NCBI GenBank assembly: GCA_026936325.1
Contig: JAPTHN010000025.1
Location: forward strand, 2,820,001 to 2,884,000
Direction of reading: 5' to 3'
Length of the DNA stretch: 64,000 bases
Source of the DNA: Platynereis dumerilii
Taxonomy: Eukaryota; Annelida; Polychaeta; Phyllodocida; Nereididae
The notes beneath the pieces are model-generated. The model was given only the letters and a program-made list of their open reading frames with translations. It ran no database searches and was not told the DNA's origin. The translations under genes and the position numbers were made by a program. Shown one piece after another: positions 11,058-21,941 of this stretch. Position 1 is the first letter of the stretch, and each line of letters begins with the position of its first letter.

Positions 11058-12285
11058 ATTCCCCAGGAGCTTTCACCCTTCTCTCAAGGGCTTCCTCAAC
11101 TGTCTGAAGTGACTTAGTTGGTCAGACTGTAACATGACTACACAGAGTTATGTGAAAGGATTCTGTGCCATACCAAGTGAAAAACAGTATGGATTAGGTC
11201 GACAAAGTCAAGGATCTTGCAGTCCCCCACCATGGAAACTCATTTCATTTGATGTCACTGTTCTGATCACCAGCATCCCTATTAGTGAAGCAATCACATT
11301 AGTAACGGAATGTCTGATGAAGGATATCAGTTGGAGACAAAAGACAGTCAGCTGAAGACTTAATCCAGCTGCTTGATCTGTGTTTAAACACCATATAATT
11401 TTTATTCGGAAGAACTGTACCTGCAACAAGTGCGCTGATGGGATCACCAATTTCACTAATCATCGCTAATCTCTTCAGGGAGAACTTTAAAAGACGAGCC
11501 GTCAGCACTAGCAAGTCTAATCACCACCTTGAACATCAACGGTCAGTGGTAGTGGTGTGTACTCTTCTAAACAGAGCTGATAATCTGATATCCATGGAAG
11601 AAGATATAAAGATCGAACGCCACTATGTGAGAACAGCGCTGAGATCGAATGATTACGAGCAATGGATGATGAAGATTCCGTTGAAATCGCTGCATAAAGA
11701 ACCACAAGAAAAGGTGGACCCAAGAAGAAAGAAACAAGTCCCATTGGAATTATGTATGTGAAATAAATGCTGGAGTCCTTGGAAAGGATTTATGTGAAAC
11801 ATAGCATCAACATTTTTCATAAACCTTTGAACACATTACGCCAGCAACTTGTCCACCCCAAAGACTTAACACTCAAAGAAAAGAAACCATGAGTTATATC
11901 CGAGGTGAAGTGTGGAACATACAGTAGGCTCTCCATCGGGGAGACAGCTAGTAAGCCTTGAAAAATGATTGGAAGAGCTCCGAAAAACAAAATCGTCAGC
12001 TGTAAATGAACACTGTAATAAAACAGACCACTGAATTGCTTGGGACACTGTTAAAATAACAATGAAGAGAAGATAATTGGATGAAGAGGAATATCAAGGA
12101 AGCTATTTCACAAACCATCATTAATCAGGGACCAAGGTTTGGACCTGCCCACCCCCCTCCTGTATACTGCAACCTCCTGTCACATGACTTGACTCTGAGC
12201 AGTCATGTGGCCTACTGAGTCCCTTCAGACAGCTGAGGAAGCCTCGAGGGAAGAGTGAAAGCTCCTGGTAAGCCAATGTACAGAC
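11058..12285 (+). mobile_element. Penelope-like retroelement, broken, with inverted terminal arms
   Basis: Reverse transcriptase pieces on the + strand include KLISFDVTVLITSIP (11239-11283) and MGSPISLIIANLF (about 11438-11476), which match the RT motifs of Penelope-like elements (SFDVxxLFTSIP, MGSPxSxxxANLF). Further on, [18 protein letters not shown] (about 11830-11883) and the IGETAS region are the linker and start of the GIY-YIG-type endonuclease found only in this class. The copy is 5' truncated and carries several breaks. Arms at 11058-11112 and 12217-12272 are inverted repeats of each other and fit the terminal repeats known for Penelope elements. Confidence 0.75.
12217..12272 (+). repeat. 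Terminal arm of the Penelope-like element, hammerhead-like core
   Basis: The arm contains CTGAGGA at 12233-12239 and GTGAAA at 12255-12260, around a short pairing segment GCCTCGAGGG. Hammerhead ribozymes have CTGANGA, a stem and then GAAA, and Penelope-like elements are known to carry such motifs in their terminal repeats. The upstream arm, 11058-11112, is an inverted copy with TTGAGGA in place of CTGAGGA. The core is not perfect, so activity is doubtful. Confidence 0.4.
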
Positions 12286-12289
12286 CTTT

Positions 12290-13540
12290 GTGTTATGAAT
12301 ACTAACAAACATGGCCATTGAATGCGTGTGATTGCAAATATATGTTCCTCAGACATTTGATTTATGAATTAATTATGTTGTTAATAACTTTGAATGAAGA
12401 TAATTATTTTAAACCTTTGTTTGTGTGACCCAGAAATATCGATAATTTTTGGAGAAAAATCATCAAAAGTTTAACCATGGCCAACAATATAGAAAAAAAA
12501 AATCAGCATAAGCTAAAAATGTCAACTTAATCTTGATCTGTAGGCCTGCAAACAACTAACATCACAATATCATGCTGATTGTCGCTTTCATTGAGCTGAA
12601 ACTTCGCTTTTATTGAAATTGATTCTGCCAACTTTTTTTTCACCAAAACTGCCATTTTTCAGTGAAAGTCACTTACGCCTGGATCTGATCTCAAATTTTG
12701 TGTTAGTGTTGTTAAGCCATGACGCTTTTTTTAACGGTTTTGCAATTCCACATATTCAAAGACAAATTTTGGAATATCGAAGTCCTGACACCCTGAAAAT
12801 CCAAATTATTCCTGCATTTTGATCAAACGTGAACATATTGCAGATTGAATCAACTATTGGACAGCTGGATGGCTATGTAGGCATAGAAATAAATCAATTC
12901 AGGTATGTCAATGTCACGCATTTTATTTTGATTTTTTAATTAATTACTTATTTTCCCTGAAGTAGAAAAAATTAGAAGGTAAAAAAATGAAAACAAAACT
13001 GCATACATGAATTATACCATGACAATATAACAACTCAGTTCATAGATTCAATTACTATAATGAAACTTACAGATGTATGTAAGAAGGTTGACTGGCAGCG
13101 ACCAGCTGTCCGGATGAGGCTGACAACCAAACACATAACAATTCAAACTAGAGCAATTGGTGACAAAAGAATGATATGGTTTCACCTAACTGAAATTGCT
13201 GTAGAAGTTTAATTATCACATGTATTTTTATGCTGTAGTGTATCGCATAATTTAGTTTTTTTAAGTTATTGCACTATTTAAAGTGTTTGCTGGTATGGGC
13301 ATCAGCCGTACACTTCTGCTTTAGCCATTATACTGAATTATTACTTTTTCCTCGTGCTTTACAAGTTTATTAATTCTCTGGCTCCATATTATGAAACCAT
13401 GGTTTATATATAAAGTGCAAGTGAATCATAGATCGCATTACGTAGATTTTCTTAAGCATATTCATAATACCAATCTTTTTATAGCAACTTCTTAACCCGG
13501 ATGAAACAGCTTCTTATAAAAAAAGTTTGTTGCAATATAC
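12290..13540. other. Intron stretch without recognised features
   Basis: AT-rich DNA with no long frame, no tRNA-like head and no inverted ends that I could pair. Confidence 0.5.
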
Positions 13541-13542
13541 AC

Positions 13543-13752
13543 TGTAAAATTTGCATTTTGAGTTGTGCAGCTTAAATGATTGAGTGAGATAGTTGCACAA
13601 TTCCTCTGAGGCAACACGGCTTGTTGTTCTAAATTATGACAATGGAAAGATAACTGAAAACTACAAGCTGCATGTGTTATTTCCAACAAACTGTGCAGCC
13701 ATCTCGCTCAATCATTTGAGGTGATCCAAAAATTGAAATTTTACATTTTACA
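13543..13752. mobile_element. Short foldback (about 210 bp)
   Basis: CTGTAAAATTTGCATTTTGA with AAATGATTGAGTGAGAT on the left is matched in reverse on the right by CTGTAAAATGTAAAATTTC and AAATGATTGAGCGAGAT; GCTTGTTGTT pairs with GCTTGTAGTT near the centre. No coding capacity. Confidence 0.65.
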
Positions 13753-14025
13753 GCTATACTGAAGGATGGTGTCTCTGGTTTGTGTGACAAAGAGTGTGTA
13801 AAACATCATCAAAAAGTGTGTTTTGCAGTGGCGTCTCTGCAGGCTTTGGGAAGGACGGAGGAAGTTTGGTTAGGGTATTGGGGGAATTGACAGAGAGGGG
13901 GAGATTTGGCAAATGGTGGGAGATGCATAAATGTGGGAAGGTTGGGCAAGCAGAGCTTAAGCTTGTTAAATTCAGAGGAAAATGGGGGGGGGGGGCTGGG
14001 GGGTTGATATATATAAGAATTTAAG

Positions 14026-14233
14026 ATTCAAGAAAATGCAGTTGGAAAATGGATCCTGTCACCAGAATTGCCTCCCATCTTTACTTTCAGAAATGGCAAT
14101 GGTAGTATCATTATAGATGCTGAGATAATTTTTGAGGGAATCCTGACTGATGAAGAGTCCGATAGCGAAGCTTTTTGTGAATTATTGGAAGATTCATCCA
14201 TTGCATTCAATGGATCTGTAAACTTTGGTCAAG
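14026..14233 (+). CDS. SEA domain, second half with cleavage motif (exon)
   Basis: The exon is read from ATTCAAGAAAATGCAG (14026, phase 0) to the donor GTAGGT at 14234 (phase 1). It encodes IQENAVGKWILSPELPPIFT, then FRNGNGSIIIDAEIIFEG and a tail to NGSVNFGQ. FRxGSIII is the SEA autoproteolysis site, with cleavage between G and S, and the whole aligns to MUC1-type SEA domains. The acceptor is weak: AATTTAAG has no pyrimidine tract and a G-run sits just upstream. A stronger acceptor at 14090 (TTTACTTTCAG) would drop the helix-strand linker and would need an unseen exon. Phase and domain continuity favour 14026. Confidence 0.7.
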
Positions 14234-14305
14234 GTAGGTAAAAGTAGTTAAATCATATATTATATACATGTACCTACATGCAAGCAGCACAAGCACATTC
14301 ACGTA

Positions 14306-15365
14306 TAAAAACTGAACCAAATAAAAAACGCAAAACTATTTCTAGGGCTTTATTTGTCTAGATATGCTTCATATGGGCTGTTGAGTGTATGCTTCTGAGC
14401 AAGCAGGTGTCAAAGGACTCAGTTGCATGAAATCACTCAAGTTTGACCATTTTTCGCATGTCTGTTGCCAAGTTTATCACATTGGGGTATGGTGAGTGGA
14501 CAGGGGTATTAGGCGCCCCATAGGGCAAATCTAATGATTTCATGTTGAAGCTTGAAGAAAATTGACGCAAAAGCCACACAATTCACTTCATTTAGTGCCA
14601 CCTGACTTGCTAAAAAATTAATTTTTTAAGAAGTCAGGTGAAAGTTTTCCACACACAATGATATTCCAATGGAACGATACAACTATGGAAACAAGTCCTC
14701 AAACAGCCTAAACAGTAGCTATGGAGTGAAAAATGATTGGAGTTTATCTGAAAGACTTCAAACAACCTGTGTGTCAGCTGCAGAGGTAAACATCAACACT
14801 TTCTGTGCCCTCCTTTTGCTATTCTCACAACCACACATCTGCCCAGAAAGAAAAGCATAAGAAGGGCACAAATGGTACTGTCATTTGTCCTACAGATGCC
14901 ATACAGGTTGTTAGAGGTCTTTTTGACAGACCCTAGGCCTTTTTCACTCAGTTGCATGTGTATAGGCCATTCCTTGACCTGTTTCCAAAGTTGAAGTATT
15001 TCGCTGCAATATCATTGTGTGTGACAAACTCGACCTCTCGAACAACAACATTTTAACAATTTAAGAGGCACTAACTGAAACAAATTGTGTGGCCTTTTTC
15101 ATCATTTCTTCAAACTTTCACACTAAATCATTCGTTTTGCTCTTTCAAGTGCCTAATACCCCCGTCCAGTCACTATACCCCAGTGTGATAAACTTCGCCG
15201 TGCAGATGAGGATACAAAGGTCAGAGTTTAAAAATTTTATAGAACAGAGTCATTTGACACCTGATTATACATATAATATGCATCAACTCAACAGCCCATT
15301 TGACTGATATACAGAAAAATACAGCCCTGGAAATAGTTTTGCGTTTTTTATTTGGTTCAGTTTAT
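14306..15365. mobile_element. 1.06-kb foldback element with 8-bp target duplication
   Basis: Direct repeats TTCACGTA at 14298-14305 and 15366-15373 bracket ends that match in inversion (AACTGAACCAAATAAAAAAC and so on). The pairing persists inward through GGGCTGTTGAGT, AGTTTATCACA, ATGATTT and CACACAATGATATT almost to the centre near 14840, so each arm is about 500 bases. The 8-bp duplication suggests hAT or a Mutator-like element; there is no transposase. Confidence 0.85.
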
Positions 15366-15893
15366 TTCACGTAGTATGATGATGCAAAAGTATAGACCAA
15401 AATTGCTGGTGTTCTTTTTAGTCAGCCTTTGTCCGACTAGCAAAAGTATAAGAGACTGTATGAGGGGCGTTCCAAAATAGAACAGGGGGAACAAATTGCA
15501 GGACTAAATGGGGGAAGAAAGAAATACCCTCTCTTGAAATTCCACAACTAAATGGAGGGAGAAATTAAAAGAGTAAATATTATGAGAGAGTAGGTTTTTT
15601 TGTGTGCAATGGACGTTTAACAATCAAGTAGAATTGTGGCAACTATTACCTGATGTAATTCAGGACCTGCGCACTGATTAAATCATGCTTTTTTGCAATT
15701 CTGAAAAATTGTCAACCAAACTGCAACATTTCTGATAAATGACCATTCTTCACTTTAGCACTCTGTAGAAGCACCCCCTTTCACTCACATAGCTATAAAA
15801 TGGTAGCAGTCCATCTCAGTCGATCAGAACATCCACTCATCCACGAAAGATGTATTTCATCCACTTAAAGTTCTAAAGTACCAATTTTATGGT

Positions 15894-17535
15894 TTAAGGC
15901 CTATCTCAATAATAATGAAGCCATAAAGCTGGTTTTCACTGAGGGTCACAAATTTTGATAACAGCTGTATGGAACAATTTCATATTACAGTCTTGCCTTA
16001 AACACATTCTCATGCCAAAATCCTGAAAATTTCATCAAAAGGTTATTGAGATAGAGATGAAAGTATGTCGGAAAACATGTTTTTTTTTCACTTATTTAGC
16101 GTGACATAACCTTTTTCACCTGATGAATTCTTTCATTTTTACAAAGTTTGACATGTTCCATTGCTATTTCCTTATACTTTTTTTAATCTCCACATCCCCA
16201 GGCTTCATAAATCCATTGAAACAAGCACTTTTATCCACTTGTTTCGACATCATTGAGTTATTTGTGTTTAAAGGTTGACTTTGTAAAATTGAGTCAAATT
16301 TGAATAGTCCTGATCTGAAATGCTCTAGCTTCTCTTTAACATATTTCAGTTTAATCTTTTTGCCATTTAGATCTAGTATTACATGTACTTAGTTGCTTTG
16401 AAGCTTTATATGATTGTGGAAAATCTGGTTCATGTAAAAATTCCAATGAATAGCAGGAAAGGTGAATGTGGCGCACACGTAACGCTGAGAGTACTTTCAA
16501 GTGGTACAGAGCTATGAATGCTCGGTTTTTATTCTGGATTGGCTCAAAATATAGTAAATCCATGAAGCATTATTAATCTACGAACTAATCTAAGTTTTTG
16601 ACTGGTTTCTGGTGATAAAATTCAAAAGTTATGTTTGTAGCACGCATAACGCTCTGAAAAATTTTGATTGTGTTTAATTTTTTTGCTGACAAACAGTAAA
16701 ACAATCATTCTAATATTACTTGGAGTGAAAATTAACATATAATTTCAGTAATTGGAGTACGTTTCATTGCCTAAATACAAAAATTATAACATTTATGGAG
16801 CATTCTTTAAAATTTGGGCCAAATTGTCTAAAAAGGCAATAAACATTAACAGTAGTTTTTATTTTGTAAATGGTTGTTTTTCCCCCAGTTATGATTGATG
16901 ATTCATATAAAATCGATTTGAGTCAAAACCAGGACATTTTTTGAAGATTCATGTCACACCAGTACTTAAAATCAGCTTTTTATGTCGAAAAAGGGGCCAA
17001 AAATCACACTTCTATCATCATTTGCTTAGCAGACATTCACTTCGGTGGCACTTATTTGGTATCAATTTGAAGCCCACTTACAGACGCATAACATAGGGCA
17101 GTTAAAATAATTTTAAATGGAAACATATACTTCTGGGGTTAATGTACGTTAGTTTTGAAAAAGAATTTCCAAAAAATTTCCAAAAATTGGGTCTTTCTCA
17201 AAATATGGTGTATTTGAATGAAAATCGTCCAGAAGACTTTTAAACATGTGCAAGTTATTGCTAAATAAAGAAAATGAATTTAATTTCGTGACAAATTACC
17301 ATTCAGCCAAGTTATTTTTCACTGCCATGAAAAACAAACTTTTAAAAATTCTGTAATATTCAGCTGTTATCAATTATTTCCACCCATCAAAGCACCAAGG
17401 TAAATATAGTTTCTGGAACTATGTTCTTTACAATATGCTCCATTCATTTCATTCAAAAATACATTTTAAAATTTTGATGGTCATGTCACACTTTGGATTC
17501 ATTATTTTTGAGATAGGCCTTAAACTTTATTATTG
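15894..17535. mobile_element. Candidate nonautonomous element with inverted ends
   Basis: GTTTAAGGCCTATCTCAATA at the left and, reversed, GTTTAAGGCCTATCTCAAAA at the right are followed inward by AATAATGAA on both sides; TTGATAACAGCTG on the left (about 15956) is matched by CAGCTGTTATCAA on the right (about 17362). The flanks (TTTAT on each side) could be a short target duplication. The interior has no coherent frame. Confidence 0.6.
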
Positions 17536-17624
17536 AGAAAACTTGTGTGGGCAGTCTTTATGTGTGTGATACTTTAAGATGGATTCTACTAAGAGAATTA
17601 ACATATTTTCCTTTCTCTTGACAG

Positions 17625-17847
17625 ATGGATGTGCAAACAGCCTGGAATCTTTGAAATATGATATTTGCGAAAGAAATGCCGATGGTGTCTGCCCATCGGA
17701 GTATAATTGTTTTATTCTAGAAGGAACATCAGATTGTGTCCATCCCTGTTTCACTGCCCGAGAAGTCCAGGGCAGATGTCTTGAAGTCGAAGGATTGTCA
17801 TGTGTAGCTGAGGTCGATGCCAGCAATCGTTATTCAGAAGACTGCAA
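17625..17847 (+). CDS. Extracellular Cys-rich module (exon)
   Basis: The acceptor CTCTTGACAG ends at 17624 and the donor GTAAGT starts at 17848; it enters in phase 1 and leaves in phase 2. The product starts DGCANSLESLKYDIC and has nine cysteines in 74 residues (spacing C-x10-C-x6-C-x5-C-x8-C-x3-C-x11-C-x8-C-x13-C). Two further cysteines follow at the start of the next exon. EGF-like modules usually sit next to SEA domains in membrane mucins; the spacing here is not a clean EGF pattern, so I leave the fold open. It lies between the SEA domain and the membrane. Confidence 0.8.
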
Positions 17848-18012
17848 GTAAGTTTTCTTTATAGTGTAGGATTGACACGAGAATCTTCCTAGTTTAGTCT
17901 TTGTGTTTACACTGTGGAGTTCGACGTTGTACCAGAGTTGTTGCAGTGTTATTGGCAAGTTTTCCCATGACATAATTGTGAGGCTATGATAAAGTTGCCA
18001 TGAGGAATGCCA

Positions 18013-18064
18013 TTGGCCAGTTTGACCTGTGGCCAGTTTGACCTATTGGCCAGTTTGACCTATG
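18013..18064 (+). repeat. Short tandem repeat (TTGGCCAGTTTGACCTA x3)
   Basis: Three adjoining copies of GGCCAGTTTGACCT separated by three to five bases. Intronic. Confidence 0.8.
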
Positions 18065-18237
18065 GCATCATAGTTTGTACCAATATGCTTCAATGCTAAG
18101 CAATGGAGTCTTGAGTTATCACATAATTGGTCAAAAATTAACAAAAAGGTGATTTCTTCAGAGCAATTGCCGGAGCTGTGAGGACGGAATTAGTAATTCA
18201 TTTCGCTCTATACTGTGCTTCTGCTTTCCTTTTTCAG

Positions 18238-18390
18238 TTGCATGGAGAACTATCTGACTGTAGGTGAGGAGTCTTGCATTCATCAAAATGTGATAATAGC
18301 CATCACATCAGTCATCGCCGGTGTTTTTTTGTTTATTACTCTGATAAGTGTGGCTATCATGGTATTGAAAAACAAAAAAACAAAAACAAG
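18238..18390 (+). CDS. Transmembrane exon
   Basis: A good acceptor (CTTTCCTTTTTCAG) ends at 18237 and the donor GTGAGT starts at 18391, phases 2 and 2. The product NCMENYLTVGEESCIHQN is followed by a 26-residue hydrophobic helix (VIIAITSVIAG to AIMVL) and then KNKKTKTR, a basic stop-transfer. This orients the mucin, SEA and Cys-rich parts outside the cell. Confidence 0.85.
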
Positions 18391-19389
18391 GTGAGTATAA
18401 TTTCTTCAAAAAAGATGCTCTTTTGGGTCTTAGTGACAAAACAAACATTACCTTGACAACACCTGATGTCCACGTAAACTTTGAGCAAACCAGACAAAAG
18501 CTGATGTTAATGCTGCATGAGCATGATGAGTGTTACTGCATGATGTGAGAACCAAAAGTACTAATGGCCTGATTAGATAATCCACCATGCTTTTAAGGTA
18601 CACAAAACGTTCACAAACCATTGCCAGAATAGCTATGCTCCACCATAGTATTAACCATGCAATTCTGATATCCCATGCGGAAATATCTCAAAAGTGCAAC
18701 TGTGCCAAATCACCTAATGTATAACTATTTATCCAACAGTTCATATATATGCACTATGTTAGGGTCTTTTTCATATAATACGCGTTCACCTTTCCCAGCT
18801 GGCTGGCTGATGGAACACCAATAAGAAAGCCAGAGTGAGAGACAGAGTGAGATGTTTTTTATTTTTGACAAAAACAAGATTTACAGGCAGATATATTTCA
18901 TTTTACTTGGTATAATTATAAGATCGTGGTCAAGGAGGCAGCAACTAAGTCACTTACATAACACTGTTGGTGTTGCCCCCTTTTGGTAATTCATTATTTA
19001 TATATTATATCATAATGCAAGCATGATTGAAACTGGTCACTTCATCATCTCTGGGTTTTTCTTACATGTCTAAATTGTCTATTTAAGGATAGTAGCTGGA
19101 GTAGGAGTTTGAAGAAAAAAAATAAGAATGACATGAGGAAATTTGGAAGTATGAATGAATGAATGAGTGGGTAGATGGAATGATGATATGAAAACTTGAA
19201 AATTTGAATGAAAGGGATATCTTTCAATCTCAGTAAGAGATGGTACAAGTAAACGACAATAAATGTAAATAATATTAAAACATAAATATATACCAACAGC
19301 ATGCCTAATTGTTAAAAACATAAGAATTAGTAACAAAGCAATTATTTTCATACGAGCTGATAAGATGACTTTTTGACGTAGAAGGAAAA

Positions 19390-21668
19390 GCCAAATTAAC
19401 TATGAGTTTTAACTTTTTCAATTCATTCCGATTAAAGAGGAGGGGAAGCTGATATCTAACATTAAATTCAGCATATTTGTGGAAGACTCTTGGAATTATA
19501 TATGTGGAATTAAAAGTAAGATGAGAATGAGTCGGCTGATTTACATATGCATTGTTAAGGAAGTAGTGTTGTAAGGCATTTTTTGAATATTGATTAAAGA
19601 ATTTGTAGAGCTTTCATGTGACAACATCACAAATTTTTAGAATATTTCGCTTTTTGAATATGGGATCTGTATGTGCATTGTATTTACTATTAGCTTACTT
19701 TGTTTATATCCCCAACATAATACTCCATGATTAAGATATGAGTAATAAGGCAATCATTGATTTTTTTGAGTGTAAACACTGACAGAAAATATTTCAGTTT
19801 ATTCAAGATGCCAATAGTCTTAGATATCTTTTTTCCAATAGTTTCTATGTGAGCTTTCTAGTTCAATTGGCCACCCAAAATTATGCCTAAAAACTTAAAA
19901 TTGTCAACATATTAAATGATTTCATTGTTTATTAGGAGTTAAGGAGGCTGCGCAGTTCTGTTGCAGACCATTTTACTTGCATTGAGGGTTACATTTGTAA
20001 GTTCAGAGTTAAGTTTATTTTCAGGGTTAACATTATCATAATTTTGTTGGCGGACAGAGTCTAGTGCAACAAATAAGGTTGTGTCATCTGCACAAGTCAC
20101 AAAATTTGTTGGAAGAACAGCAAATATCATTTATGTAAATTATGAAAAGAAGAGGACCTAATATTGATCCTTGCAGAACTCCTGTGGTATTGGAAGAAAG
20201 CTCAACTTACTATCATTATATTCAACATATTGTTTTCGATACTAAGATAACTTTTCAAGAGTGACAATGATTTATCTCTGAAACCATAGTATTTAAATTT
20301 ATGTATGAGTATTTGGTAGTAAATAGTATCAAAAGCCTTACTCAGATCCATGAAAATATTGAAAGCCGTTTTCCCTTGATCCATATTGAGAGCTATTCAA
20401 TCTACTGATTCAATTGTTGTTAATTCTGTTGAATGTCCCCCACGGAAACCATATTGTCCAGCGTAGTAGAGTTCACTTAGTATAGAGTGTTCATTTATCT
20501 GTTTGTGAATAATTTTTTCAAAGACTTTTGATATTGCCGGGGTCGGTTTATCATTCTTTTTGTAAATAGGAATAACTTAAGCTGTTTTTTTTAAAAGTTG
20601 TTTGGAAAAAGGCCTGCATTGATTGATTAATTATTGAGGTAGGTGATGGGTTTACATAATTCTGTTATGAGCTGTTTCATCAGATTAGTTGAAATTCCAT
20701 CAATTCCAACGCTAGATTTTTGCGTAGTTCACTAATGGCCTTTATTGTATCTTACTCTGTTACTGATTGAAAAGTGAAGTGAGCTTTTGATTTGTTCTTC
20801 AGAATATATCAGTAAAAAAATTATTAAAAGAATCAGCAATAATTTGGTGATTTGTTATTCTGCTGTCATTTTAAACTGTCAAATGATCTGGCGATCACTT
20901 TTATTCTTAATCTTGCCAGTAATATCGTTAATAGTCATCCAGGTACTTTTCAGATCTTTTTTTTTTTTTGTATTTTGAGAATTGGTTTGACTTTGAGTAG
21001 TAAATTGTTTTGGCGGCCCTTATGGCTTTTTAAAATATTTTCCGCTAAGCGTTCAGATTAATCTTCAGTGGATCATATTGAGGGAAATTGGAAGGTATCT
21101 TTTTTACCTTGCCAAATAGTTTATCTCTAAATTTCAAGGAGTTCATTATCCCTTTATTAATCAAATTATTTTCTTTGTGTTTGTTTTTTTCATATTTTAC
21201 CTTCTTTGTTTGCATGTGGAGGTTTATTCCCTTCATTAAAATTTCGTTAAATACTTGATACTATAGCATTTATGTCCTGAGGATCACATTTCTCAAAGTG
21301 ATGGGTTATAGACGATTGCTCTGGATACTATTTAAAATTATTATGATCATTCAGAGTATGTTTAGTGATTCTGGTGTATTTTGATGGTTTTTTGTTATTT
21401 ACAAGATGATCAAGACAGATGTAGCATGGAAGGTGATCAGATATATCGACAGCACATATTCCACTGGTCGTATTCGAAAAGTTACTGGATAGTTTAACGA
21501 GGGTATTATCAATCAGCGTGCCATTAGTTCTTGTTTGACCGGTGGGGAATGTCATCTTAGGTATGAATCCAGTGCCTAAAATATTTTCAAGAAAATCATT
21601 TACTGGGTTTCTATTGATGAACTTAAGCAGATCAATGTTAAAGTCACTGCAAATTAGGGCATCCCCTT
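19390..21668 (-). mobile_element. Old LINE copy, antisense (endonuclease end and RT)
   Basis: On the minus strand: SDFNIDLLKF and GTLIDNTLVKL with ISDHLP (endonuclease motifs, 21330-21650), NIFMDLSKAFDT and HKFKYYGF (RT, 20280-20365), TCADDTTLF (YADD box with C in place of Y, about 20080-20110), and the C-terminal KFLGIILGGQL and GILNKLKYF (about 19790-19890). Many stops and shifts break it. Its endonuclease start continues at 25086-25305, because a younger LINE was inserted into it. Confidence 0.8.
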
Positions 21669-21813
21669 TGCTGCTATTGACATGATTTGTTTACAGGAAA
21701 CATGGCTGTCAGATTCATGTGATGTGTCTATCTTGTCTCTGGAAAACTACCATTTCATCCCCAAAGGTAAACAATGCAGTGCACATTGTGGGGTAGCTAT
21801 ATATTTGCATGAG

Positions 21814-21923
21814 CCCTAACAGCGTGCCTCGGCGGCCCAACGTCGGCCAAAAGCCGGTCCGATGCTGCTGACATCGGACCGACGCCGGGCCGACGTCGGA
21901 CCGCCAAGGCACGCTGATAGGGG
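21814..21923. mobile_element. 110-bp GC-rich palindromic insertion, no target duplication
   Basis: CCCTAACAGCGTGCCTCGGC at the left and CCCCTATCAGCGTGCCTTGG (reverse strand) at the right form a near-perfect hairpin with inner repeats of CCGACGTCGG type. It interrupts the LINE endonuclease; taking out exactly 21814-21923 joins AIYLHE to KYNYKILNISE in frame. Base composition (about 65% GC) is unlike everything around it. Confidence 0.8.
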
Positions 21924-21941
21924 AAGTATAACTACAAGATA

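Noticed and set aside
13794-14024. Gly-rich frame just before the second SEA exon
   Set aside because: Composition follows G-rich simple sequence; it does not join the SEA frame.
19045-19351. Hydrophobic minus-strand frames
   Set aside because: AT-rich 3' flank of the old LINE; no motif.
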